This document shows positions 33,759 to 41,245 of a DNA stretch of 45,822 bases, one piece after another. The DNA lies in IMG/VR virus record IMGVR_UViG_3300031857_009447, positions 1-45,822 of that record. One strand, 5' to 3'. How positions within the stretch are numbered: position 1 is the first letter of the stretch; each line of letters opens with the position of its first letter. This stretch comes from a virus. The notes under the pieces are model-generated. The model saw only the letters and a program-made list of their open reading frames with translations, searched no databases and was not told where the DNA came from. A program made the translations under genes and the position numbers.

Positions 33759-33913
33759 AAGAAATTTTAATGACAACATTTGTAGGGGCTATGGTTGGCG
33801 GAATATTTAGCTTATTTAAGTTGCCTATCCCTGCACCGCCAGTATTCGCTGGACTTATGGGTATTGTTGGGCTTTGGATTGGATATGCCCTTGTGACTAA
33901 GGTAATGTCATGA
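33755..33913 (+). CDS. XapX-type small membrane protein
   Basis: 52 residues from the ATG at 33755, which has GAAGGAGA upstream and overlaps the previous stop (ATGA). A longer frame from 33716 is open but would lie inside the previous gene. There are two hydrophobic segments (ILMTTFVGAMVGGIFSLF and VFAGLMGIVGLWIGYALV) joined by LPIPAPP, the signature loop of the XapX/DUF1427 family. These are small inner-membrane proteins of unknown function, named after the E. coli xanthosine locus. Presence among recombination genes of a phage is odd. A holin-like role cannot be excluded. Confidence 0.75.
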   Translation: MKEILMTTFVGAMVGGIFSLFKLPIPAPPVFAGLMGIVGLWIGYALVTKVMS

Positions 33914-34245
33914 GCGATAAGAATACCTTAGAATTAATTAACGATATTACAGAGTTCAATGATCTTCATGAGTATATGAAAGATCAGCATTTGGATAAAG
34001 CCTTGGCCATTACAGTTAAACTGCTCATGAGTCCAGATGTCCCACCCACTAAAGCTCCAAGCCTTATTATAGAACTTCAAGCCTTATCTACAAAGTTTTC
34101 TATGCTTGCTGCGGTTTACTCTACCATAGCAAAAGATAAAGCTGGAACAATTAATAACAATAAAAAGAATGTATACTATTCAGCAAAGGAGTCGATAGAT
34201 AAACTTGTAGATGCACTCAAGTATATCGTTCGTTATAATGGCTAG
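33910..34245 (+). CDS. Hypothetical helical protein
   Basis: 111 residues, ATGA overlap with the XapX gene. It appears all-helical (ITEFNDLHEYMKDQHLDKAL, then PSLIIELQALSTKFSMLAAV). No family recognised. It directly precedes and overlaps the Cas4-like nuclease gene, so it might be a partner of that nuclease. Confidence 0.6.
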   Translation: MSDKNTLELINDITEFNDLHEYMKDQHLDKALAITVKLLMSPDVPPTKAPSLIIELQALSTKFSMLAAVYSTIAKDKAGTINNNKKNVYYSAKESIDKLVDALKYIVRYNG

Positions 34246-35020
34246 AGAAATTGTAAAGAATTTAAAATTTAAAAAGTATGAAGGTAAATTTGATCCAAAA
34301 GAATTTGCCAAGATGCTAGATGATGCCTACCTTGCCACAAAGCGGGCAGATGGCGACATGACAAAATATACTTTTAGTCCAAGTAGTTTTGGATATGGTC
34401 ATGGCAATTGCCCAAGATATTGGTATATGGCATTTAGTGGAGCTAATTTTGTAGACAATAATGATGCACAGGCAGTTGCTAATATGGCTAATGGAACCTT
34501 GGCCCACGAAAGAATACAAAATCTAATTAATAAAATGGGCGGGCCAATAAAATCAGTAGAAACAGAAATTGAAATAAAGAACGAGTATCCACCCATTAGA
34601 GGATTCATGGATCTTATAATTAACTGGGATGATGAGAATGTAATCGGTGAAATTAAGACGGCTAAGCAAGAAGTTTGGGATGTAAGACAGGCAGAGATGG
34701 CTCCTTCAGCAAATCACCTTCTTCAACTTTTAACATATATGAAACTAAAAGATGTCAAGGAAGCATTCTTTCTTTATGAGAATAAAAATACTCAAGAGCT
34801 CCTTATCATACCAGTTCAAATGAATGCCAAGAACAAGGAGATAATTGAAGAATTGTTCCTGTGGCTATGCGAAGTATATGACAATTTTAAAGATGGGGAT
34901 ATTCCAATTAGGCCATTTGAGAAAACAAGTTATGCTTGTAAGGGTTGCCCAATTAAAAAAGAATGCTGGAAGGGCGAGACTGGCACAGTACAAATAGAAG
35001 CATACAAGGTTCCCAAGTAA
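34238..35020 (+). CDS. Cas4-like PD-(D/E)XK exonuclease
   Basis: 260 residues from the ATG at 34238; an ATG at 34211 is also in frame, and neither has a clear ribosome binding site. The nuclease core has His90 (LAHERI), Asp125 (RGFMDLII) and GEIKT (Glu138-x-Lys140), followed by a QLLTY motif. Four cysteines, Cys58 and Cys234, Cys237, Cys243 (CKGCPIKKEC), match the iron-sulphur cluster of Cas4/AddB-type nucleases. It probably resects DNA ends for RecA-mediated recombination. No CRISPR array or other cas gene is in the window. The stop overlaps the following ATG (TAATG). Confidence 0.85.
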   Translation: MAREIVKNLKFKKYEGKFDPKEFAKMLDDAYLATKRADGDMTKYTFSPSSFGYGHGNCPRYWYMAFSGANFVDNNDAQAVANMANGTLAHERIQNLINKMGGPIKSVETEIEIKNEYPPIRGFMDLIINWDDENVIGEIKTAKQEVWDVRQAEMAPSANHLLQLLTYMKLKDVKEAFFLYENKNTQELLIIPVQMNAKNKEIIEELFLWLCEVYDNFKDGDIPIRPFEKTSYACKGCPIKKECWKGETGTVQIEAYKVPK

Positions 35021-35304
35021 TGATTTGTGCAAATAAAGAATGCCCAAATGGCAAAGAGTTTACCCCAAAAACACATAATCAAAAGTATTGTTCAGATGAA
35101 TGCTGCCGAATTGCTACAAATAGAAGGATTATGGAAAAGTATTATGAAAAGAAAGCAATTAGGGGCGGGGCAAAAAGGTCATGCGTTAAATGTAATTCCA
35201 GGTTAAGCAGATACAATGAATCTAATATTTGTGCGGCATGTCAAAAGAAAGTAGACATTTCTCAGAAGTCCAAGCTATTAAGGATGATAGATGAAATTAA
35301 CTGA
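35020..35304 (+). CDS. Zinc-finger protein with two cysteine clusters
   Basis: 94 residues from the TAATG overlap; a longer frame from 34963 is open but less likely. The first cluster is CANKEC plus CSDECC, the second is CVKC plus CAAC, with a basic helix (RRIMEKYYEKKAIRGGAKRS) between. The first half resembles zinc-finger segments found at the start of phage HNH or transposase-like proteins. No catalytic residues are present. DNA or RNA binding is inferred. Confidence 0.65.
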   Translation: MICANKECPNGKEFTPKTHNQKYCSDECCRIATNRRIMEKYYEKKAIRGGAKRSCVKCNSRLSRYNESNICAACQKKVDISQKSKLLRMIDEIN

Positions 35305-35857
35305 TTTAATTAAGACTAAGGCTAATAGAGTACTTGGTATAGATGCCTCTACAAATTCCGTCGCATTTTGTTTAATGGAAGATAACAAGCCAGTCAAATG
35401 GGGAAAGATAGAATTAACTGGGGCTAATATATATGAAAAGATATATGATGCTAAAGTTAAAACTTCGGTTATGCTAGATGAATTAAAAAGTGATTATATT
35501 GCCGTAGAAGGAGCAATCCTTGTCAGATCCCCAGATGCCGTGATAAAATTATCCTATGTATATGGTGTCGTTATCGCTGAGCTTATGTCTACTGGTGCTT
35601 CCGTTATTACTATATCCCCTAGTTCTTGGCAGGCATATATTGGAAATAAGAACCCAACCAAAGAAGAAAAGGCGGCTATCAGAGTAAACAATCCAGGATA
35701 CGCAGACTCTTGGTATAAAACTCAATTACGTAATATGCGTAAACAAAGAACAGTTGACTACTTCAACAACAAATACAATCTTTCATTAACAGATTATGAC
35801 GTAGCAGATTCATTTGGAATTGCTCATTATGCTAACAAGGTATTAACAGAACGATGA
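35291..35857 (+). CDS. RuvC-like Holliday junction resolvase
   Basis: 188 residues. The RNase H-fold active site is visible as LGIDAST (Asp18), IAVEGA (Glu73) and DYDVADSFG (Asp170 and Asp173, spaced as in RuvC). AAGGATG precedes the ATG. It should cut four-way or branched DNA before packaging. It overlaps the neighbours at both ends (14 nt upstream, ATGA downstream). No RuvA/RuvB genes are seen, as usual for phage. Confidence 0.85.
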   Translation: MKLTDLIKTKANRVLGIDASTNSVAFCLMEDNKPVKWGKIELTGANIYEKIYDAKVKTSVMLDELKSDYIAVEGAILVRSPDAVIKLSYVYGVVIAELMSTGASVITISPSSWQAYIGNKNPTKEEKAAIRVNNPGYADSWYKTQLRNMRKQRTVDYFNNKYNLSLTDYDVADSFGIAHYANKVLTER

Positions 35858-35994
35858 AACTATATAAGAGCAAAGACTGGCTATACAGACGATACGTTGT
35901 CCAGCGTAAGACTATGGAAGAAATAGCAAAAGAGTGTGGCGTAACAACTATGACCATATACAGGTCTCTTAAAGATCACGGGCTTATAAAATGA
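35854..35994 (+). CDS. 46-residue HTH protein
   Basis: A short gene locked between two ATGA overlaps. The protein reads as a single basic HTH: WLYRRYVVQRK, then TMEEIAKECGVTTMTIYRSL, then KDHGLIK. The helix-turn-helix (EEIAKECGVTTMTIYRSLK) is of the type found at the start of HNH endonucleases and sigma-like or resolvase proteins, here standing alone. It opens the glycosyltransferase cassette and may regulate it, or may simply be a small DNA-binding accessory. Confidence 0.75.
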   Translation: MKLYKSKDWLYRRYVVQRKTMEEIAKECGVTTMTIYRSLKDHGLIK

Positions 35995-36686
35995 TATTTA
36001 CACATAAGGTATTTCATCTAGATTCAGACTCAGAAAGAGATTCGCTAGTAAAATCAATAAACATTTATTTGTCAAAGTATTCTGTTGAGATGAAAACACC
36101 AACCATACAGATAAGTTCTGATGAAGATTTACACAGCTTCTATACTCATAATCCAGATTTTAATATTGATCCTAATGGATATAATTTACATGGAGTTCAA
36201 GGATGGAAATATGGAGAGCTGGGAATATGGGCGAGCAATTATATAGCATGGAAAAACTTTTTAAAAACAGATAGCGATTATTTAATATTGATGGAAGATG
36301 ATATTGACTTTAATCAAGATTTTTTTCTTTTATTAGAAAAATATTTGGATGAATTACCAGAAGGATGGGAATTCTTTTCTTTCTTTAGTCCAGCTGATCA
36401 GCATCACAAGTATAATGCCTCTATTTCTTGGGGGGAAAACACATCTTTTATTTATCAAGACTGGTCTTGCCTTTGCTATATCCTAAGCAGAAAAGGCGCT
36501 GAAAAAAGTTTAGCTATGATGAATAATAAAGTTAGTCTACCTCTTGATTGGTTTTTTTATAGACAAAAAGAAAAGTTTTATGGATACTCAATAAAGCCAG
36601 ATAGCCCAAAAGGCTGTACGCTGGCAAGTCTTGAATCAACATTTCAAGGAAAACATGAAAGGAGAATTATAAATGGGATTTTCTGA
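35991..36686 (+). CDS. Glycosyltransferase family 25-like protein
   Basis: 231 residues. It has the pattern of GT25 (LPS-biosynthesis/procollagen galactosyltransferase) enzymes: KVFHLDSDSERDSLV near the start, GELGIWASNYIAWKNFL, LILMEDDIDF (the DxD-like metal/nucleotide-sugar site) and later LSRKGAEKSLAMM. These transfer sugars from nucleotide donors to glycan or protein acceptors; acceptor unknown. ATG overlaps the HTH gene by ATGA. The composition is particularly AT-rich. There is no signal peptide or membrane anchor, so it acts in the cytoplasm. Confidence 0.8.
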   Translation: MIFTHKVFHLDSDSERDSLVKSINIYLSKYSVEMKTPTIQISSDEDLHSFYTHNPDFNIDPNGYNLHGVQGWKYGELGIWASNYIAWKNFLKTDSDYLILMEDDIDFNQDFFLLLEKYLDELPEGWEFFSFFSPADQHHKYNASISWGENTSFIYQDWSCLCYILSRKGAEKSLAMMNNKVSLPLDWFFYRQKEKFYGYSIKPDSPKGCTLASLESTFQGKHERRIINGIF

Positions 36687-37185
36687 TCCAACAAACAAGC
36701 CATGGACTCAGCAAAAAATAGCTGAACTTAATCCTAAAACTGTTTTAGACGTGGGCGCAGGTCAAGGAGTTTACTTAAATTTAATAAGAGATTCGTTAGG
36801 GGAGGATGTAAAGATTAACGCAGTAGAAGTATGGCCTCCATATATAGAGCAATTTAATTTAAGAAATAGATATGATAATCTGTTTGATATAGATGTTAGA
36901 GACATGGAAAGTTTTGACTACGATTTAGTTATTTTAGGAGATGTCCTAGAGCATATGCCAGAGCCAGATGCTATCAAGTTGTGGGATAGAATATCTAAAG
37001 AGGCCAAATATGCAATTATATCTATTCCAATAATACATTATCATCAAGATGCAATTAATGGAAATCCATATGAGGTACATGTGGATGAAGACTGGAATAC
37101 AGAAAGAGTTCTAAAAAGTTTTCATAGCATTATTGAGCATATAGAATTTCCAGTTACTGGAGTATTTGTGGCGAGATTTAAATGA
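36673..37185 (+). CDS. Class I SAM-dependent methyltransferase
   Basis: 170 residues with AAAGGAGA upstream. Motif I is VLDVGAGQG (24-32), the acidic residue of motif II is in NAVEVWPPY, and DLVILGDVLEHMPEPDA is the typical motif IV/V region of small-molecule or glycan methyltransferases. It lacks the NPPY/DPPY motif of DNA-adenine enzymes. Located between two glycosyltransferases, it could modify a sugar or a methyl-capped glycan. Overlaps its neighbours by 14 nt and 4 nt. Confidence 0.8.
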   Translation: MGFSDPTNKPWTQQKIAELNPKTVLDVGAGQGVYLNLIRDSLGEDVKINAVEVWPPYIEQFNLRNRYDNLFDIDVRDMESFDYDLVILGDVLEHMPEPDAIKLWDRISKEAKYAIISIPIIHYHQDAINGNPYEVHVDEDWNTERVLKSFHSIIEHIEFPVTGVFVARFK

Positions 37186-37895
37186 TACCAAAAATTATTT
37201 GGCAAACATATAAAGACCCTTATAATGTATTGCCACAATATCAAAAAGATGCTACTCAAACATGGAAAGATTTAAACCCAGAATATGAATGGCACTACAT
37301 GGATGACTCTCAGGCAAAAGAATTTATATATTCTGAATACGGACAAGAGTGGTTAGACATTTTTAATAATTGTCCAGTTGGAGTAATGCGTGGCGATCTT
37401 TGGAGATATTTAGTTATATATGCATTCGGTGGAGTCTATTCAGATCTAGATACACTTTGCTTATCTTCAATAGACAACTGGCTTTTAAATGATAAAGAAT
37501 TTATTGTATGTCCAGAGACTAGCGAACATTTTTGTCAATGGACATTTGCAGCAACCGCAGGAAATCCTATATTAAAATCAGTTTTATATGAAATTAAAGA
37601 AGCGTTTAAGAATCCAATATATGGACAACCTCATTTTGTACACAGTATGACTGGACCATCAATTTGGACTAAAGGGATATTAAAGGCATTAGATCTAAAT
37701 GTATCAAATTTAATTGATGATTACCTATTGATAAATTCTTCGGATAATGCTAAACTTTATAACTTCCATAATTATGGCGGAGAAGAATGGAGAAAATTTC
37801 ATTTTGTAGATGTTAAGCATATATATGGGAGTCAAAATTGGAAAGATGGATATGTTCAATGGATTGAAGATCCACTAGTGAAAGGTACGAGATAA
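37182..37895 (+). CDS. Glycosyltransferase with DxD motif (GT32-like)
   Basis: 237 residues on an ATGA overlap. IPKIIWQTYKD at the start, then the central NCPVGVMRGDLWRYLVIY and GGVYSDLDT (Asp88-x-Asp90), are the hallmark of OCH1/capsular sugar transferases (GT32, Gly_transf_sug). The DxD binds the metal and nucleotide-sugar. The donor and acceptor are unknown. It has neither membrane anchor nor signal. Together with the GT25-like gene and the methyltransferase it forms one tightly coupled unit. Confidence 0.85.
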   Translation: MIPKIIWQTYKDPYNVLPQYQKDATQTWKDLNPEYEWHYMDDSQAKEFIYSEYGQEWLDIFNNCPVGVMRGDLWRYLVIYAFGGVYSDLDTLCLSSIDNWLLNDKEFIVCPETSEHFCQWTFAATAGNPILKSVLYEIKEAFKNPIYGQPHFVHSMTGPSIWTKGILKALDLNVSNLIDDYLLINSSDNAKLYNFHNYGGEEWRKFHFVDVKHIYGSQNWKDGYVQWIEDPLVKGTR

Positions 37896-38218
37896 TGTTA
37901 GAACCAGTATTTCCAGATTCACCACAGTTTAAATGTGAAGATTTATATTTATTAACTGTAGGTACAGAAGCAGGCAGAGAGATATTTGAAACCTGCCACG
38001 AAATTGCACACATGCTAGTCAAGAAGAATATTGCCTACGGCAACTCAGCCTTAGACCCTGTGCGTATATTTTCGAAGGCGGGACCAAGAGAACAACTCCA
38101 CGTCAGAATTGATGATAAATTAAATAGATTAATGAAAGGCACCGAATATCCAGGCGATAATGATATCGATGATTTAATTGGATATTTAATATTACTAAAA
38201 GTCGCTAAATCCATTTGA
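37895..38218 (+). CDS. Nmad1 / DUF1599-like protein
   Basis: 107 residues on TAATG. The motif series KKNIAYGNSALDPVRIFSK, VRIDDKLNRLMKG and DNDIDDLIGYLILLKVA matches the nucleotide-modification-associated domain 1/DUF1599 family found in phages. The family is linked by context to modified nucleotides and has an all-helical MazG-like character; its exact reaction is not established. It closes the cassette; the terminase promoter overlaps its stop. Confidence 0.75.
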   Translation: MLEPVFPDSPQFKCEDLYLLTVGTEAGREIFETCHEIAHMLVKKNIAYGNSALDPVRIFSKAGPREQLHVRIDDKLNRLMKGTEYPGDNDIDDLIGYLILLKVAKSI

Positions 38219-38243
38219 TATTTTAGTTGACTAAGAGTACAAT
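38215..38243 (+). promoter_or_regulatory. Promoter for the terminase genes, near leaderless
   Basis: TTGATA (38215-38220), 17-nt spacer, TACAAT (38238-38243). Each box has five of six consensus bases. The ATG at 38252 is 8 nt after the -10, so the mRNA would have a leader of about 2 nt. No Shine-Dalgarno is seen. The spacer contains TTAGTTGACTAA, similar to the palindrome at 15093. Confidence 0.7.
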
Positions 38244-38251
38244 GGTTACAT

Positions 38252-38788
38252 ATGGACATTGAATTAGCTGATCATTTTGATCGCATGAATAAGGTTGTTG
38301 AGGAATTACTTAAGGGAAATAACCCTACCCAGATTGCCGCCCTGACGGGTTTTAAGCGGGCAGAAGTGTTAGGGTATATAGATGAGTGGAAAGATGTCGT
38401 TAAAAACGATTCTGGGGCCCGTGAGAGGGCAAAGCAGGCCATCTCTGGAGCAGACCAACACTACGCTATGCTTATTAAAGAGGCGTGGAAGACCGTAGAG
38501 GACGCAGACCAAGCAGGTCAATTAAACGTCAAGGCTACCGCCCTAAAATTAATTGCAGACATTGAAGGCAAAAGAATTGGCATGCTGCAAGAGGTTGGCT
38601 TATTGGACAATGTGGAATTGGCAAATCAAATTGCGGAGACGGAACGCAAGCAAGAAATTTTGGTTGGTATACTAAAGGATGTCTCAGCAGAATATCCGCA
38701 GGTAAGAAAAGAAATTATGCGTAGACTTGCACAGATAACTGGAGTTGTAGAACCTATAGAGATAATTGAGGAAGCTAGTGGATCTTGA
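38252..38788 (+). CDS. terS: Terminase small subunit
   Basis: 178 residues with an N-terminal HTH (MNKVVEELLKGNNPTQIAAL, GFKRAEVLGYIDEW) that would bind the packaging site, a helical middle (QHYAMLIKEAWKTVEDADQA) for oligomerisation and an acidic C-terminus. Position directly before the large subunit, overlapping it, supports the call. The start lies a few bases after a promoter with no ribosome binding site, so translation is probably of a leaderless type. Confidence 0.75.
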   Translation: MDIELADHFDRMNKVVEELLKGNNPTQIAALTGFKRAEVLGYIDEWKDVVKNDSGARERAKQAISGADQHYAMLIKEAWKTVEDADQAGQLNVKATALKLIADIEGKRIGMLQEVGLLDNVELANQIAETERKQEILVGILKDVSAEYPQVRKEIMRRLAQITGVVEPIEIIEEASGS

Positions 38789-40568
38789 TTTTTCAGATCT
38801 CATTGATATCCTAGACGGAGAGGAATTTGATGAAAGACCAGTCGATTTACGAACATTTGTCACAGGAACAAATTATCTTGGACTCCCGCCACTTTCGGAG
38901 TACCAACATACGCTCATCGAAAAAAGCTCTCAGATCTATAAAGAATCCACTCTTATTAAATTATTTGGAGAAGAAGAAGGCCGACGTCGCTTCAAGCAAA
39001 CCTGTAACGAAGTAATTGCACAATTAGGAAAAGGTAGCGGCAAAGATTATTGCTCAACAATTGCAGTATCTTATATGGTTTACTTGTTGCTCTGCTTGAA
39101 AGACCCAGCAACATATTATGGAAAACCTCCTGGAGATTCAATAGATATTCTTAATATTGCTATTAACGCACAGCAGGCAAACAATGTTTTCTTTAAAGGA
39201 TTTAAAACTAGAATAGATAGATCGCCTTGGTTTATTGGTAAGTATGAAGCAAAGGCTTCTGAGATGAAATTTAACAAGGCAATAACCGTTCACTCTGGAC
39301 ACTCTGAGCGTGAGGCGTGGGAAGGTTATAACGTAATAGCAGTTATCCTTGATGAAATTTCAGGATTTGCTACAGAGAATACAACTGGGCATGACCAAGC
39401 AAAAACAGCAGATGCAATATACGATATGTATAGAGGATCGGTAGTTTCACGTTTCCCAGACTACGGAAAGGTTATTCTTTTGTCCTTCCCCCGTTTTAAG
39501 AATGATCCAATACAAAAGTTTTATAATTCTGTTATAGCTGAAAAAGAAGTAATCCTAAGAAATAAAGTCTTAAAGATGGACGAAGGTTTGCCAGACGGCA
39601 CAGAAGGAAATGAAATTGAGGTGGAGTGGGAAGAAGATAATATTATTTCCTATAAGATACCTAAAGTATATGCATTAAAAAGACCTACATGGGAAGTCAA
39701 TCCAACTAAAACAATAGATAACTTTAAAGTAGAATTTTATAAGAATATGCCAGATGCTATGGGAAGATTTGCATGTATGCCATCAGAAGCAATTGATGCA
39801 TTTTTTAAATCTCGTGAGAAGGTTGAGCGGGCATTTAACAATATGTCCTTAGCCGTAGATAATTTTGGCAGATTTGAAAACTGGTTTTTGCCAGACCCAG
39901 ATAAAGAATATTTTATACATGTAGACTTGGCACAAAAACATGACCATTGTGCTGTGTCTATGGCACATGTTCAAAAATGGGTTAATGTTAAAGTAACTGA
40001 TACATACTCACAGCCTGCCCCAATTGTAGAAGTTGACGCAGTAAGATACTGGACACCGACTTCAGATAAGTCCGTAGACTTCACAGAGGTTAAAGATTAT
40101 ATTCTATCTTTAAGAACAAAAGGATTTAAGATAAGAGTCTGCACATTTGATCGCTGGAACTCTCACGATATGATGCAGCAATTAAAACAATATGGAATAA
40201 ATACAGAGACTTTATCTGTAGCCAAAAAACATTACGACGATATGGCAATGGTGATTGCTGAGGATAGGTTGAGCGGACCACATATTAAGCTTTTAATTGA
40301 TGAGCTTTTACAGCTTAGGATTATGAGAGATAGGGTAGACCATCCAAGAAAAGGTTCAAAAGACTTGGCGGATGCAGTTTGTGGTTCTATATATAACGCT
40401 ATAAGTAGAACTAGATTTGAAAGTAATGAAGAAATTGATGTGCATACCTATGATTCATTAATGCGTAGGCCATCAAAAGAGCAGGATGAAATTGTATTAA
40501 ATATGGTTAGGCCGCCAAGAATGCCTTCAAAATTGGCAGACGCTTTAGAGGGTATGGAGATACTGTGA
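38778..40568 (+). CDS. terL: Terminase large subunit
   Basis: 596 residues from the GTG at 38778, which has GAGG six nt upstream; a TTG at 38766 is less well supported. The ATPase has a Walker A variant QLGKGSGKD (82-90) and Walker B VIAVILDEIS (Asp192, Glu193). The RNase H-like nuclease has HVDLAQ (Asp383), CTFDRW (Asp458) and KDLADAV (Asp529, Asp532). It cuts and packs the DNA into heads. It is separated from the neck and tail genes by accessory and lysis genes, so portal and capsid genes are expected elsewhere. Confidence 0.92.
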   Translation: MDLDFSDLIDILDGEEFDERPVDLRTFVTGTNYLGLPPLSEYQHTLIEKSSQIYKESTLIKLFGEEEGRRRFKQTCNEVIAQLGKGSGKDYCSTIAVSYMVYLLLCLKDPATYYGKPPGDSIDILNIAINAQQANNVFFKGFKTRIDRSPWFIGKYEAKASEMKFNKAITVHSGHSEREAWEGYNVIAVILDEISGFATENTTGHDQAKTADAIYDMYRGSVVSRFPDYGKVILLSFPRFKNDPIQKFYNSVIAEKEVILRNKVLKMDEGLPDGTEGNEIEVEWEEDNIISYKIPKVYALKRPTWEVNPTKTIDNFKVEFYKNMPDAMGRFACMPSEAIDAFFKSREKVERAFNNMSLAVDNFGRFENWFLPDPDKEYFIHVDLAQKHDHCAVSMAHVQKWVNVKVTDTYSQPAPIVEVDAVRYWTPTSDKSVDFTEVKDYILSLRTKGFKIRVCTFDRWNSHDMMQQLKQYGINTETLSVAKKHYDDMAMVIAEDRLSGPHIKLLIDELLQLRIMRDRVDHPRKGSKDLADAVCGSIYNAISRTRFESNEEIDVHTYDSLMRRPSKEQDEIVLNMVRPPRMPSKLADALEGMEIL

Positions 40569-40816
40569 GCATATATCAAGAAAGAGCAAAAGAATGTAAG
40601 TGTTGTGGTAAGCATGTGCCCCTTCCTACTGTATTAAAAGAGTATGAGGGAAACACGTTATGCCCAACAACATTTGCTAATGTAATTGAATACAAGAGAC
40701 TGTGGAAATCTCTTGGAGCACGACCACCAGGAAGCGTTAGAAAACATTTCTCAGATTATGTACAACAGTTGGTAGAAACAACTATTGACAAAAATGAGGA
40801 CGGGACAATACAATAG
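40565..40816 (+). CDS. Small zinc-binding protein after terminase
   Basis: 83 residues starting at GTG, whose last bases overlap the terminase stop (GTGA). CKCCGKH and a later single Cys (NTLCPTTF) suggest a partial zinc ribbon, followed by a helix (FANVIEYKRLWKSLG) and a basic segment. I do not recognise the family. Coupling to the terminase suggests a packaging-associated role, which remains unproven. Confidence 0.6.
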   Translation: MSIYQERAKECKCCGKHVPLPTVLKEYEGNTLCPTTFANVIEYKRLWKSLGARPPGSVRKHFSDYVQQLVETTIDKNEDGTIQ

Positions 40817-40822
40817 GGTTAG

Positions 40823-40896
40823 GTGGCGTTAGCTCAGTTGGTTAGAGCCCCAAACTCATAATTTGGCCGTCGTAGGTTCAAGTCCTACACGCCACA
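40823..40896 (+). tRNA. tRNA-Met (anticodon CAT)
   Basis: A complete 74-nt cloverleaf: acceptor GTGGCGT/ACGCCAC with discriminator A; D stem GCTC/GAGC; anticodon stem CCAAA/TTTGG around loop CTCATAA with CAT at 40857-40859; T stem GTAGG/CCTAC with loop TTCAAGT. The 3' CCA is not encoded. The G1-C72 pair and the lack of GGG/CCC in the anticodon stem argue for an elongator rather than initiator; tRNA-Ile with a modified CAT cannot be excluded. Confidence 0.95.
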
Positions 40897-40906
40897 CAAA
40901 AGAGAG

Positions 40907-40912
40907 TATAAT
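40907..40912 (+). promoter_or_regulatory. -10 box giving a leaderless mRNA after the tRNA
   Basis: TATAAT at 40907-40912 starts 10 nt after the tRNA ends and is exactly 6 nt before the ATG at 40919. A -35 at the right distance would fall in the T-arm (CCTACA), only a partial match. It has no TG extension. Confidence 0.55.
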
Positions 40913-40918
40913 AATACT

Positions 40919-41236
40919 ATGGATGAAGAAAGAGAAGAAGAGATGCAGTTAGAACATTATCTAGAAATTGGTGCCATAAGTTTAGCAGGTGTGGATGAAA
41001 ATGGAGAAATTATTTATGCCATTGAAGATAAGGCAAAAGAAATTGCACCAGAACTTTGGGAAGCCCATATTAGATATGTAGACGAATCTCTTATGAAGCT
41101 TTATGAAAAAGGTTTATTGCAAGTAGAATATGATGAGAATCTTGAAGCTATGCTTCACATCAGTCCAGAAGGACAAAAGATCGCAAAAGAAATGGGGCTG
41201 ATAGAAATGAATCTACCAGAACCCCCTAACAATTAG
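40919..41236 (+). CDS. Acidic hypothetical protein, likely leaderless
   Basis: 105 residues, strongly acidic at the N-terminus (MDEEREEEMQLEHYLEIG). The middle has two helices (APELWEAHIRYVDESLMKLY) and a strand pair, and could be a winged-helix-like fold. Family unknown. It is preceded by TATAAT 6 nt upstream and no ribosome binding site, so the mRNA is probably leaderless. Confidence 0.6.
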   Translation: MDEEREEEMQLEHYLEIGAISLAGVDENGEIIYAIEDKAKEIAPELWEAHIRYVDESLMKLYEKGLLQVEYDENLEAMLHISPEGQKIAKEMGLIEMNLPEPPNN

Positions 41237-41245
41237 GAGAATAAA

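Noticed and set aside
34229-34245. TATAAT overlapping the start of the Cas4-like gene as a promoter
   Set aside because: The box overlaps the ATG itself, so transcription would begin inside the gene; likely coincidental.
34238-35020. Cas4-like gene as evidence of a phage CRISPR system
   Set aside because: No repeats with regular spacers and no other cas gene in the window; context is recombination.
36673-37185. Methyltransferase as a restriction-modification DNA methylase
   Set aside because: It lacks the NPPY/DPPY-type catalytic motif and a target recognition domain, and lies between glycosyltransferases without a restriction gene.
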